NCBI GenBank assembly: GCA_916610825.1
Contig: OU744453.1
Span: 4,935,845-4,999,844 of the forward strand
From: Haliclystus octoradiatus
Lineage: Eukaryota > Cnidaria > Staurozoa > Stauromedusae > Haliclystidae
DNA length: 64,000 nucleotides
Reading direction: 5' to 3'
Every line of letters begins with the position of its first letter. Position 1 is the stretch's first letter. This document shows, piece by piece, positions 1-12,700 of the stretch. The notes beneath the pieces were generated by a model that worked only from the letters and a program-made list of their open reading frames with translations, had not been told where the DNA came from and did not search any database. The translations under genes and the position numbers were made by a program.

Positions 1-650
1 ATGTTCCTTCAATTTTATTGGCTCTGAGTTGTTGTTCTTGGAAGGATGTGTATTTTTACAGGAAGCGTTCACGTGAAAGTTTGATGGATATCTACTTCCC
101 CTCAGCTGTCCAATTTTGGTTGAGGAAAATACGTTAGTAGCATTGCAAGAATCTGACATTTATTAACCAGAACATACTTTTCTTTGGATAACTATAGTCA
201 AGAATAAACTTCCCTTACGATTTGTTTGAAGCACAGGTATATACGATAACAAGTGTTCATGGTAATCAAAGCCTCGAAGGCATCTTCTAGCATTGAAAGA
301 GAGGTGTAAAATCAGACGAGGTTTGTTGCATCACAAATAACCTCATTGGGACTATACTATCCGGCAATGTTTTCACTCGTTGCCTCACGTTATGATCTAT
401 TTCTTATGGATTAATTGGTATTATCCCGGGTATTATGGTAAATCCATATCTTACAACATTATTTTCCTGTGAAATAACCCTTCTTTTGTATTCAAAGTCC
501 TTATACAAAAAATCATTATTGTCAATATCTACACTAAAGTTTTTTTGTTTGTTTGTTTCTAAAGCGAAATCTATAAGATTATGTTTGGTGCGCATCGGAT
601 ATAGTTGATTATGTTTCTCAAAGGTAGTGAATGCTGTTCATCCATATGTA
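1..650 (-). pseudogene. Decayed coding region, cut by the window edge
   Basis: On the minus strand a frame is open from about 650 to 404 (stop TAA) and continues in the same frame to about 270 after that single stop. Beyond it a neighbouring frame stays largely open towards position 1. The amino-acid composition looks protein-like, for example a segment NNDFLYKDFEYKRRV. One in-frame stop and at least one frameshift show it is broken. I do not recognise the family; a mobile-element or viral origin is possible. It lies beyond the 3' end of the main gene. Confidence 0.35.
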
Positions 651-1264
651 GATGCTAAGTGGATTCAATGGTCACAGAACTTATAGTTCATATCAATTTA
701 ATTGAGGTATCAGTAAACGCGATAGATAGTTTATAGCACATGGATAACGACTTATACGTTCATACTCAATATGATAATATGATGCCTTACTCATCTTATT
801 GATTTGAAATACAAACATTTTCAGTTCATTTCTTACCTGATGTGTTTGCAGTACAATAATTCTGAAAAGTAAAATTTATCACATCAATACAATGACTACC
901 AAACATTATACCATATAGCCTAATACGATATTGTGATCTTCTTGATTTTCTATTTCTCTTGAATAGCTAGCGTGGAAAAACTGCGAAAATATTTTTATAA
1001 TGATAAGATAACTTATTTTCAAAGGCTAAACGCTGAAGAAGAATAGCTACGCAAGATTTTAGTGAAAACTTTATATAGATAAACGTTGTCTATCCATCAG
1101 AAGAAGTAACGTAAATTTAACTCTCAATTGCTCATTTGATAGGTACCGGGTAATTGCTGTGAAAAACAAAGAATTTGGTTATATATTTGAAAATAAAATA
1201 TTAAATCATGATTTCTAAATTCGTAATACCTTAATGGTCATACAATATATATAGAACATAACTT

Positions 1265-2177
1265 AATATATAAAATATGAAGTCAAAAATCAAACAATCA
1301 TTTTCTACTCAAAGTTTCACGCCAAGGCGATCATCAGGCAATTTATTCAATGAAAATTTTACACTATACCTTCAGGATACATACAAATCGGAGTACTATT
1401 ATACAATTAGGCTAATGTTTACATGTTGCGAATGACGGATAATTATTTGTAGTGGTTCCGGTGATAATTGATGGCTACGTTTTAAAATTTGACAAGTAAA
1501 ATTTATTCTGATGTCTACATTTTGATATTATTTCTGTTTTTTTTTTATTGAGTAAGCGTTGCTAGTTTATGTGATGTGGTATTTCTCTGTGAGGCAGAGA
1601 TTGCATGTTTTTGTTTTGTTGCTGTATGGATTGGCGGTTGAATGGATTGACCATTTGATGTTGTATTCTTCGTTGTTTTCTTTTAAGTGCCAATCAACAC
1701 GTGCACTCATTCAGAAACACAAAAGGAATCAACTCCACAGAACTTTCGAAGTATATATGGCACTTAAAAGAAAACAACGAAGAATACAACATCAAATTGT
1801 CAATCCTTTCAACCGCCAAGCCATACAGCAACAAAACTTAAACATGTGATCTCTGCGTCACAGAAAATACCACATCACATACTCTAACAACGCTTACTCA
1901 AAACTGAAATAATATCAAAATGTAGACACCAGAATAAATTTTACTTGTCAAATTTTAAAACGTAGCCATCAATTATCACCCGAACCACTAACAATAATTA
2001 TCTGTCATTCGTAACAGGTAAACAATAGTCTAATTATATAATAGCACTCCGATTTGTATGTATCCTGAGTGTATAGTGTAGAGTTTTCATTGAATAAATT
2101 GCCTGATGATCACCTTGGCGTGAAACTTTGAGTAGCAAAAATGATTGTCTGATTTTTGACTTCAAATTTTATATATT
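1265..2177. mobile_element. Foldback element, near-perfect palindrome of 0.9 kb
   Basis: The left arm (1265 to about 1700) and the right arm (about 1740 to 2177) are inverted copies with a centre near 1721. Outer ends read GAAGTCAAAAATC and GATTTTTGACTTC. Arms share long stretches such as CTCAAAGTTTCACGCCAAGG. The 96-codon ORF inside lies across the arms and is a shadow. A 109-bp derivative sits at 31362-31470. No transposase is seen, so it would be non-autonomous. Confidence 0.85.
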
Positions 2178-2567
2178 ATTTAAAGCTCTGCTGTATAGCA
2201 TTGAGCCCTATGCTCAATCAGTAAGACAACTTACATCACATTATAAATATAGAAAATAACTTAAACATTTGATAAACATTTGCTATTTCTGTATATAATC
2301 ATATTTACTACAGGAGGAAATCTGGAAATTTGGAAAACATAAAAACCTTATACTATAGTGAAGGAGTGCCAAATTTTAGAATCAATTATGTAATTTTACA
2401 GTTTTGCTTAATAGCGGTCGAATTTTGCAATAATGATTTACAATTCAATATCAATTCAATATTTCAATTTACTATAGTATTCCGAGATTAAAAGAAACTT
2501 CACAGTGTTAGTCTCTCCAAAATAGAGACAGCTTCTGTTTGTATCATTTCTTAAATTTCCTATGTTG

Positions 2568-2950
2568 TATAGTTTTAGGAGGATTAGCTCAGATGGCAGA
2601 GCAACCGAGCTTCAGATCGGATCATATTTGATCGACTGTGGTTAAATCCATAAGGTCAACTCAGCCTTGAATTTATCTGAAACATCAAATGAGTACCATC
2701 TGAGGATGGCGGATGGAATGGCCCAGAGGGAATTGCATTGTGAGTAGCTGCGGCGCATCGTTTTGCATTGACAATCACGACCTAACTGCCATGAAATCTG
2801 TTGAAATTGATCTGCAGTGTCGCAGCTGAGATCAACGAGGAGCGTTTAAAATCATTGCTCTTATCGAAAAAAAGCCATTCATCTAGAAATAGAGGAGTGG
2901 TACGGATGCCTTCGGTAGGGCGACACCGTCTACATTACTTTTTATAGTTT
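2568..2950 (+). mobile_element. tRNA-derived SINE with target duplication
   Basis: The head GGATTAGCTCAGATGGCAGA has a Pol III A box (TAGCTCAGATGG). A B-box-like GTGGTTAAATCC lies about 45 nt on. A body of about 270 bp follows. TATAGTTT at 2568-2575 and again at 2943-2950 looks like the target-site duplication. The head resembles a tRNA, but the region between the boxes does not fold as a functional tRNA. Confidence 0.65.
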
Positions 2951-3066
2951 CCTATTCTTCATGACGTCTTGATGAGCCTCTGAACAAATTTTATAGCCAA
3001 ATTCGACATGATTTTAAAGGAAATGTTTGTCCTAGAATTTCCATACCTTTTGTTCATCCAATCAAT

Positions 3067-3366
3067 TAAATACAGACATCATTTTTAATAATATCATCAA
3101 GCTAACTTGTCAAAAATTAATTGATATTACTTTAATTCGATTTACTTTGTTTATCTCGTTTAGGTCATATTTTAGTATACCAATTTTTCTGTTTAATGTT
3201 CAATGAAGTACCTAATTTATATAGAAAGCAGATGTTATCGGTTTGAGTAAGTTATGATTACATAAGCTGTCTAAATTAATAGGTGACATCGATTCATCTA
3301 TCTATTTATTTATTAAACATCATTTTTAATAATCTCACCTGGCTAACTCTTCAAAAACCAATAGAT
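3067..3366. repeat. Diverged direct duplication near the main gene's 3' end
   Basis: ACATCATTTTTAATAATATC at 3074 and ACATCATTTTTAATAATCTC at 3317 begin two similar stretches of about 55 bp, 243 bp apart, each containing a GGCTAACT/AGCTAACT word and a TCAAAAA run. Confidence 0.4.
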
Positions 3367-3561
3367 TATTTTACTTGTACCATTGTATCAAATGCTCTGG
3401 ATTACAGAACTTCAATTCTATATATTTTATTGACTGATAAAATTATATACTGCAGTATTACAGAGTCATGTTTTATTTTATACCGAGATTGCAGAGATAA
3501 AAATGTGTTAAAGAAATCATTTAAATAATAGAACTTTTTCATAGTAATATATATGTATATT

Positions 3562-3567
3562 TTTATT
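3562..3567 (-). promoter_or_regulatory. Poly(A) signal of the PAN-TSP1-lectin gene
   Basis: AATAAA on the minus strand, 46 nt after the stop codon of exon 6. It supports that exon as the 3' end of the transcript. Confidence 0.6.
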
Positions 3568-3613
3568 TGTCTGCTATCTTGCCCATTAAAAATATATATA
3601 ATAAGTTAAATCT

Positions 3614-3742
3614 TCATAAACCTACCGTTTTGCAGATAGGATAGTGTTTTATACCACCAATTTGACAGCCAATTCCTGCAGAGTTTTGATCATCAATTTT
3701 GATTGTTGCATGATTATTAATGCAGTTGCAGCTAGGGGCATT
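3614..3742 (-). CDS. Exon 6: terminal lectin-like exon
   Basis: The acceptor TTATTTTACAG is followed by 42 codons and TGA. Cysteines sit at residues 279, 281, 300 and 311, and the end YPICKTVGL resembles the closing strand of a CTLD. A GTAGGT just before the stop could be a donor, but the stop four codons on, the AATAAA downstream and the same layout in the paralogue favour a terminal exon. It is separated from exon 5 by a 254-bp intron. Confidence 0.7.
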   Translation of the reverse strand, partial: NAPSCNCINNHATIKIDDQNSAGIGCQIGGIKHYPICKTVGL

Positions 3743-6700
3743 CTGTAAAATAAAGAATAAATCATATTAACATGGGCTTTAAAATTCTGAAAAACAGTGT
3801 AGGGACAATTTCAGACGGAGAAATACGCTCTAATAACAAACAGAATTCAATATAATATCTTTGTATCTAACATCTTATCTGTTATATACTGCTTAGTAAA
3901 TTATGGGCTTGTTAACAACTTGCTTCTGTGTCAAATAAATTCAGCTACAAGCAAGTAGACAACAATTACAATATAATTATCACTATTTATACATACATTT
4001 CCTGGCTCGCAATCAACCCAATAAGTTGAATCTGGCATGAGCCTATTTTCTAATACAGAAACCAATCGCTCTGGTAAGTTGCTTGGATTCACTTTGACGA
4101 TTTCCATGGCAGATTCCGAGCAAGCCATTTGGCTCTTTAATAGTCTGGCTGTCAATAAAGGGAAAACAAATATTTACAATAGAGTGCTTTATGATTATTT
4201 AGTAATTGCTATAATGTTAGCCATCTTCAGTCTGTAACTTACTATTCATGTAAACGAGGCTACTCAATAAGTTCAGTAGCACATGTAAGCTTAGGGAGAG
4301 CTGGAACTTATGATTACATACTTATACATTATTCATGTTTATTCTTTACGTTATAACAGTAATATTTCTCATATAATCAATTAATCAGAGAATTATATAC
4401 ATTGATGTATAGCTCCATTGTAACTATAAATGTTGATCCTTTTTTCCAAGCATGATACCCAATTCTCTAATAATAATGATAATAACAATAATAATATGCA
4501 TTTATATAGTGCCATTTTTTATGGAATCCAATGGCGCTTATAATAAAAATATGGCCAATATAAGCGCCATTGGGTTCCTTAAGAAATGTCGCCATATAAA
4601 TGCATATAATTAATATTTATTATATTTGCTTTATCAACTGTTCATGTTCCAGCTATAAAACTTTCTCAACAATACTACATACTAGAAATTTGAAAATCAG
4701 ATCCTATTCCCATCCAAATCTGAATCTGATACGATCCTATCCAATCTTATCCGATTTTTGTCAGATTCGGGATTATTTCTACTTCGGATTTGATCAGACC
4801 CTTATTTTCTTGAAAAATTCCTATTGGATCGGATTTTTCAATAGTTTGATAATCATGTTATAGTATTTATTTATTAAATAAATTTATGGTTCATAGTCCA
4901 TAAACTTCAATTTACTTCAATCACATTCTTGCTAACTAATTATATATTTATTCCTTATGAAACCGATTGTTACTTGTCTCATGATGATCAGCTACTTATT
5001 CACTGCCAATTGATGGACAAACATTGTACTATTAACATCCTGAAAGTTTCCACCATTTTCCATGATCGGATTCAGAATATGTTCGATTGGATCGAATTAA
5101 AATATGAAATCATGAATTGTCCGAATTTCAAGAAAAACAGAAATCGGAACGAGTCGGATTCGGTTGCAGATTAAGATTTTCATGCCTGCATCCGGATTAC
5201 AAAAGCCTAACTCGACCCAATACAGACATCTACTACGTACATCAAAATAGCTTTCAAACTACCAATTATGAGCATAGTAGTCAAATCTTTTGTAGACATT
5301 TTTAAATTTTGCATCTTGAATATTTTTGGTTCAAAAAGATGCAAAGTTCTTTGGTATAACAATATAAGTCAATCCGTTAAGAAAAACTATTAAAAGGTTT
5401 ACACCGGAACTTGTGCCAGTCTTTTTTCGTCCAAATAAAGTTGGTGATCTTAAAATGATTGGGTGTAAAACTGCTTTGCTTAAATCTTAAATTCTTTGCT
5501 GATAATTGTACCTTGACATATTTGCTTGGAATCTACTGTGTGCTTTTTGAATGGTGAAGAAACAAAAATGTTGCAGGTTTGAAAGCTTCAAACAGTAGTC
5601 ACGCTCCGGCTATTTGATAAAGTTTTTTAGCATCTGATTGAATAACTTTTTGTTTCGTCTCCAATAAAAAAAAAACGGTAGAATCCAAGCAAAGATGTCA
5701 AGGTACAATTAACTGGAAACAAATGCATAGCAATTTTTCACCCAACCTTTTAAGATGACCCATTTTATTTGGACGAAAAGAGCCTGGCAATAGTTCCGGT
5801 GTAACATTTTTATTGTTTAATTTCGCTTTCCGGATTGATTTATATTATTATTCCAAAGAATTCTGCATCATTTTCATACAAAAATTCAAGATAAAAATTC
5901 CCAAAATAGCTACAGACGGATTGACTACCATGCTCAAATAGGGCTATTTCATGGCTACGTCACACATTCTCGCGAAAAGCATTGTGGGATACTCCAGCGT
6001 AGATTGCATTTTATTGCGTTATTGAATTTGTTGAGCTGCGGTTGAATTTTATTTCACAACATCATTTATTTTTGCTATCTTACTTGCTGCTATCAAATTT
6101 ACTATGGATCTTGACCAAACTATGATTTTCTGGATGGAGTAAAGGTACCTGGCGCTGTTTCATCTCATATTCCATCAAATTGTTGATTTGTTCAACTCAA
6201 AGTTGGCTTGAAAAACGTCTTGGTAAAGAACAACTGGATTGAAAGCAGATCTTCTCAGTTGTGTCAAAGGCATTTTTATCTTTTAGAAAAGCAGTTGACT
6301 CAAAAATTAATGGTAGAGATTAGTACAACCTAAAGTATACTTCCCTTTCAACTTTACCATTATCTTGCTATAGTTTTGGCGTTGATCTGTTTCAAATACC
6401 AACAGCACATTTGCGTGAATATCTATAAAGAGACTCGCCTTCTTGCTACACTTGCTTTAGCTATGGTCATATGTATCATTGCATTGTGGAGCCATCGTCA
6501 GGAAATGCGTTTTATCAATATAAAAACAAGTCAAGAATCAGAAGATGTGTGTGAGAATCCATCTACTACATGCTACCAGCTAAACCCTCAAAGGCAAGGT
6601 ACAATATACATTTTGTAAAATGTCGTTTGGTTGAAGAGTCATTTGATAGCGATGAAAATATCGACTATTAGCCGACCGAATGATCTGTTGCTAATATTGA

Positions 6701-9700
6701 CTTGTATCTAAAATACTATTGATAAAATAATTAAAAAGAAATTCCATGTGTCTTTCTGGTGGTTTTGAATATGTGGGTTCTTATGCATTACTTGCTACAG
6801 CTCCTTCTTGTCTTTCTAGTAAAATTGATTTACATTTCTAGATTTAATTTTTTGTTGTTGTTGTTGTTTTCTATCTATTCACATCTTTTGCCAGGTTTTG
6901 GGAAGCGTACGGCTAATTTCTCAGGATAACAAGAATCTGATTCACAGGTACCCCAATAGTAATGCTTTTTGGTCCCTTTCCTTTTTGGTTTATTACGTTC
7001 CGTGGATTGCATATCGAGTAAATTACTTTTAAGCTTGGCAATAAACATCAACAAACGCGGTCAAAACGCAGCTAACACAGAAGTGACAAGGATTCATTGT
7101 ACGTTGTGCTATCCCAAAAATCTTTGCGCGAATCTATCTATAACGTCACCAAAGAGCACTATTATGATAAAATAACTGACGTGAATTCTGCTATCTAATT
7201 CAGTTGATACGCTATGCTTCCCATGGGCCGTGTAAAAAATAGGCTGCAAGACGGCTCCACCCTTGTGAATTTCTTACGAAAATGTAGCCCAAAACGTGGA
7301 ATCTTTCTTAAGGCTTATCCAAGATAGCAATGCGTGCGCAATGAATAAATAAATAATCAAAGAATAAATAATATTGCTGATAATAAGAATTAATATCTTT
7401 ATGCAACTTGTGTAATTGGTTATGAGCACTGAATATATCCAAAAGTGTAATAACAGTTAGAACGCTGGTCTCAGATAAAAACAACTTCTTTACTTAATCT
7501 CGCCATGTTCTTTATGTATCCATGTGCTCCCAGCACAAGAGGCTCAAACAATAGACATGAATATCTCATAATGAGGCTACATTACCAAAGAAAACATACA
7601 AAACATTACCAACGCTACAACGGAACTTTATATAACATAATAACATGCCTAGAAGATATAAAGTTCCTGGTGACATCTCCGTCTTTTTAAATGTTTGTCT
7701 AATTTTACTCCTAATGGCGATTTCACAATCTCCATTCCTTGCGCGCACTTATGGCCAGTGAGTCCTAACGTCATAATTACAATTGTAATAGCAGCTCAAT
7801 TGTTCAATCAGTATTCGAGACATTAACAGTCTCATAATCCCTGCGGCATTACAGTCATTAGCGTTAATATCGAGATAAACCAATCTAATTCTATCTAATG
7901 CTAAGAAATCTAATTTTACTTTAATCGTACTAATAAACCAGTTAGTAATAAGCTAAGACTTGATTCCATGAAACGTAATAATGCTACATCATTGGACTGG
8001 ATTAGTTTCGACTGCATAATGTTGTATCAGTCTGGACATTGATATTGTTCATAATTGGATTCCCTATAGTCGTATAGACCAGTCTTTGAGGTGATTTACG
8101 GATTCTTTTAGGTCATTTTTTCTATGTCAAACCCTGATCGGAGTTATCTGTGCTGTAGTTATCCTTGTATTATCATCTTTTTTCATCTTCTATATAGTCT
8201 TTCTGTAGGCTATCCCTTTTTTTTTCTTCATCAAAATTCCTTTCTGCATCTCTCACTTCTTCAAACTCAACATTATTATCTATAGCCATCAACAGACTAC
8301 ATTGAGCATGTTCGATATGTATCGGTAGAGCCCAAATTTCCTCTTCATATTCTTTCTCAGTATCAACCTCATGTTCATCGCAAGGGCTACACGGCTCAGA
8401 TTGGTTGTTCACTATTTGTGTTAGTTTCGATTTTTTAACACATGATTGAGTAGAATCGAATAGCAAATCCATTCTACAACTCAGTAACATATTTCGATTG
8501 ACGGTACATAGTCGACTTTTTGAATCATCTCCCTTTTGAAAAACGCAGACAACTTCTTCTAGGCTTTATACTTTCTTGATCGCATACATACATGATTCCC
8601 TAAAACTGCGAAGTTTCCCTTGACCATCACGTTCAACCACATTTTTAATCAGAACTCTGTCTCCTATTTCAACGAGGTTAATTTAATAGTGTTATTCCAT
8701 CGTTCACTGTCCATTGGCATTTCAATTTTTTGACTTTCCAAATGCAATTTTGTATGCTTCTTCCATTTGTTGTTCCCAGCATATTTTATGTGCGTCATCT
8801 TTGTTGCTGTTTGAGTGGGGATATAATCAAATATTCAACATCGGCTCTCTTTTAAACAAAACAGACTGTATCAAGTACTGTCGTGACGTGTGGCATTATA
8901 TACAAATATTAAGTTATTCAATTATTTAAGCCATCTTGCTTTTTGGTTCCCTACAAGTGTTTTTAACATTTGAATCAAAGTTCTGTCCATTCTCTCACAA
9001 GCACCATTTTATTGTGGATGATACCGAGTAGTACAAGAATTAATGATTCTGGTAATATGATTTAGCTCTTTCAACATTCTGTTTCCAAATTCTTCGCCTT
9101 GGTCATGCATTATAAGAGACCTTATACCAAATCAGAGTATGAAATCACCATAGAGCAGCCGTAATTGCAGATTTGTTTCTTGTAGCATAAGCTTACATGT
9201 ATCGAATGAAATGAGCTTCAATTAACAAAATATATTCATTTCCTCCTGCACTCTTCCCAAGAAGTAAAAATTCGATGATCACTAATTCCATTAAATGACT
9301 ATAGTGATGATGCTTTGCAGTGGTAAAGTAAAAAAAGCAGTGATGCTTTCTGATTAAAATAATGAGGCTTCTGTGCCACACATTTACAAATTCCATTTGT
9401 GAATGTATGAAAGTCTTGTTGCATCTTTGGCCAATAAACACGCTATCGATCCATTTGCATCACACGATCTGTTCCAAGATGTTCAATTTCTTGATGCAGC
9501 TGTACAAAAATCATACTTCGTTACGATTCTGGCCAAATGATTTGAATGAGTTGACCACTTGATTTTTTTCAATATTCCATTCTCGTCAACAAACAATCGC
9601 TTTCTTTCCTGGTATAACAACTGTACTACACGTGATTCATTTCTAACCTTCAGTAATCACAGATTCACTGGTAACCGTAGAAGTTCTTTTGTTCTTGATT

Positions 9701-12700
9701 AAATAAAATCTTTTTCTTGACATCTTTGATGCTCTGGTGATCAACACGCAAATTCAACATAAAGTCCTCTTAATTTTCTTTTGAAAGTTTGTTTACCTAT
9801 AACTCATTTCCATCACCTTGGACTTTAACACCTAAACACTTTAACAATTGCTTGAAACACATCTGGTACTACACATTCAGTACATGAAGCGATGATAATC
9901 ATTCATGCCTAACGGTAATCTTGAAAGACAATCAGCATCATTATTTATTATTCCAGGACGATACTTGATTGTAAAGTTTAATTCTGATAGATGCGAAATC
10001 CATCGTTGACTCGTTACGTTCAATTTGGTACTCCATAATATACACAAAAGAATCGTTGTCGATCTATACCATTTAATGATCAACATAGACAAAGTATTCA
10101 TTGAAATTTTAACAAATTGCCCATTTTAATGCCAATTAATCTGATTTTGTACAATGTTAATTCTTTTCAGCTGGTAAAAGTTACCGACTACCATACGCTA
10201 TCACGCAAGGTTGGCCAATATACACTTGATATAGTATTCAACCCAATCCATGACCACTAGCATAAGTGTGAATAAATTATTCTTCATTATAGTCTGGATA
10301 CGCCAAGATCGGAGATGTTGTAATAAAAACAAACAGATGTTGCAACGCTTCACAGATTTCTGCTGACTACACGATTTACTTATTTGCTTGTTCTCGATTT
10401 TCATTCTTTTTCAATGATTCACTTAACGTCTAGGCAAAATTTAAAAAAAATCTTGAATGTATCGATGGTATCCAAGTAAACCTTGCTCTTAGGTAGTAAA
10501 CCACTTAGTCACACTGCTTCAATAGTAGCATCGTCTATTCGATAACCATGTTCAGTTACTATTCGTCGAAGTTACCGAACTTCTTTCTTATAGAAATTAC
10601 ACTTTGCTAACTTCAATTTCAGTCTTTTTCTTTGAGTATTTTAAGCACTTGAAGTATATGTGACGTCTTTCGAAAATACGATAATGTCTTCCAGATAAAT
10701 CATAGAAAACTTATCACAACAATCTTCCTAAGCTTCTTCCATATAACTCTGGAAAACAGCGGGAGCATTTGACAATCCAAATGGAATCCTAACCCATCTG
10801 ATAGAGTCCTCAAGGAGTCACAAAAGCAGTCTTGTCTCCATCATGTGGATGTATATCGCCTTGTTAATATGGTCTACTTTGGTAAAACACAGAAAACCAT
10901 CGGCTTCCTTGTAGGTTCTCAATAGATTATTCTATTCTAGGTAGAGGATGGTATCAGCTGTTGTCTTCTTGTTTAGCATTCAGAAGTCACAGCAGATTTG
11001 AGGACTTCCATCTTTCTTTTTCATTAACACAACGGGTGATTACTAGGCATTTTTTGACTTTGTTACCCATCCACGATGAATTAAATCTGCAACGTGTGTT
11101 TTACCTCCTACTATAGAGTGGACGTAAAACAGATATGTAATCTATCTGTACAGCTGAAGAATCAGTCATGTTAAAGCTCAAAACAAAATATTCTGTTCTT
11201 CAGGTATCATCATCATCCATCGAAAACGAGTCTCGTACTTTCCATATCATTTCCTTGGTTTTCTGAATTTCATCTGAGCTGAGACCATCAAATTGCAATT
11301 TCTCAATTCCTTTTATACATGCTTCCTCGTTTTTAACAACTGCAGTCCCAGTCCTCGTTTTTGATGCTCTAATGTCTGTGAAGATATTGTTGAATCTATT
11401 CTACATACTGAAGGTTTACCTTGTCGTTGTCGCTTATTAGTTGATTAAGAATATGACTTGTCTCTTGCAAACTTCTGTATTTGTTTTTGACTTGCTTAAT
11501 TAATCTCTAGCCAAATAACCAAATGTACAATATGAATTTCACCTACTGGCATTCTCCCCCACAAAGCTACGTCGTCTTTTGAGTTGCTTGTAATTGTTAG
11601 AATAATTCGAGTCCTTCAGCCAGACTTTATATAAAAAACGTTTCAAGGAATGCCCAAACAACTATTTAACTTATTGTATGGTTGGAGTAACATTACTTTG
11701 ATGCAGCTAAAACTGCATCAATCTTACATAGTACTGTAACTGTAGATCAACTTTTATTAATCAACCCATTCTACCACTTGACAGTAATATTATCAGGATT
11801 ATCTTTCAGTGTTGAAAGCAAAGAACTAAAATTCTTTTTACATAAGCCTTGTGAAACAATTCTCAATAACATTGTTTGGATTAGACGATGAAACATTGGC
11901 AATTGTAGAAATGCTATTATAACCAATTATTGGCTCCATTAGTGTGTCTTTAGTTATTAAGAATGAAACATTTATCTTAGTTTTTTCGGCAAACAGGATA
12001 TCAAGAATAACATAGCCGTGATTGATCTATTGTGTTACATAGTAATTTGGTTCATCATGATTATTACTTTGACATTCTTCTCTACAATAGCTAGTATATT
12101 GATACTTCGCATCAGTAATAATATCATAGAACAACAATTCCCCAAAATTGTTACAAAAAGAGATCGTTTTTCTTTAATGGAGATTGTCATACATCTCGTC
12201 TTGTCAGCCCCAGCTAGTTTGACGTCTGAGTATGACAATTTCAAGACATATGACCTAGCATGCGTCATGACTAAATTGTTTTGCTGACACTGCACTACAC
12301 TCTGGTGTCGCCTTTTAAAAACCATAATTTACGGTCTCGTTTGTGTTAGAAAAAATCACGTTAACATGTTAAAAATTGAAAAACATTCAAACTTCGGTAT
12401 AAATCGTTGGAAACAGACAAAGTTTGTGAAACTCATTTGAGGGAAAAAATGAGTGGAAATTGTATTGTTATATTGGTATATTGGTATATTATATTGTCTA
12501 ACCCAAGATGAGACTGGTCATTTGTGTCTCGATGTTTTAAAATACCAATGGTATAATTCCTATATTTTTGAATTTGTTGTTGACTTTCTAAAGTGATATT
12601 TTTACTCGCTCGCCAAGTGTTCGAAGTTGCTCCGTACATCCGAAAAGGATTGATACAAGTCCACTTGAAAATAAGCATGAGTTGTCAATAGCTTCTTTGA

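Noticed and set aside
1559-1849. 96-codon plus-strand ORF
   Set aside because: It spans the centre of the 0.9-kb palindrome, and both strands read similarly. It is a by-product of the inverted repeat.
2576-2660. Functional tRNA gene
   Set aside because: A and B boxes are present, but stems do not pair, and a SINE body with target duplication follows.
8714-9562. Several plus-strand ORFs
   Set aside because: They are antisense to the Ty3/gypsy integrase remnant.
12018-12325. Overlapping 89- and 96-codon ORFs on both strands
   Set aside because: They lie inside the decayed Ty3/gypsy element between gag and RT. No protease motif was recognised in either.
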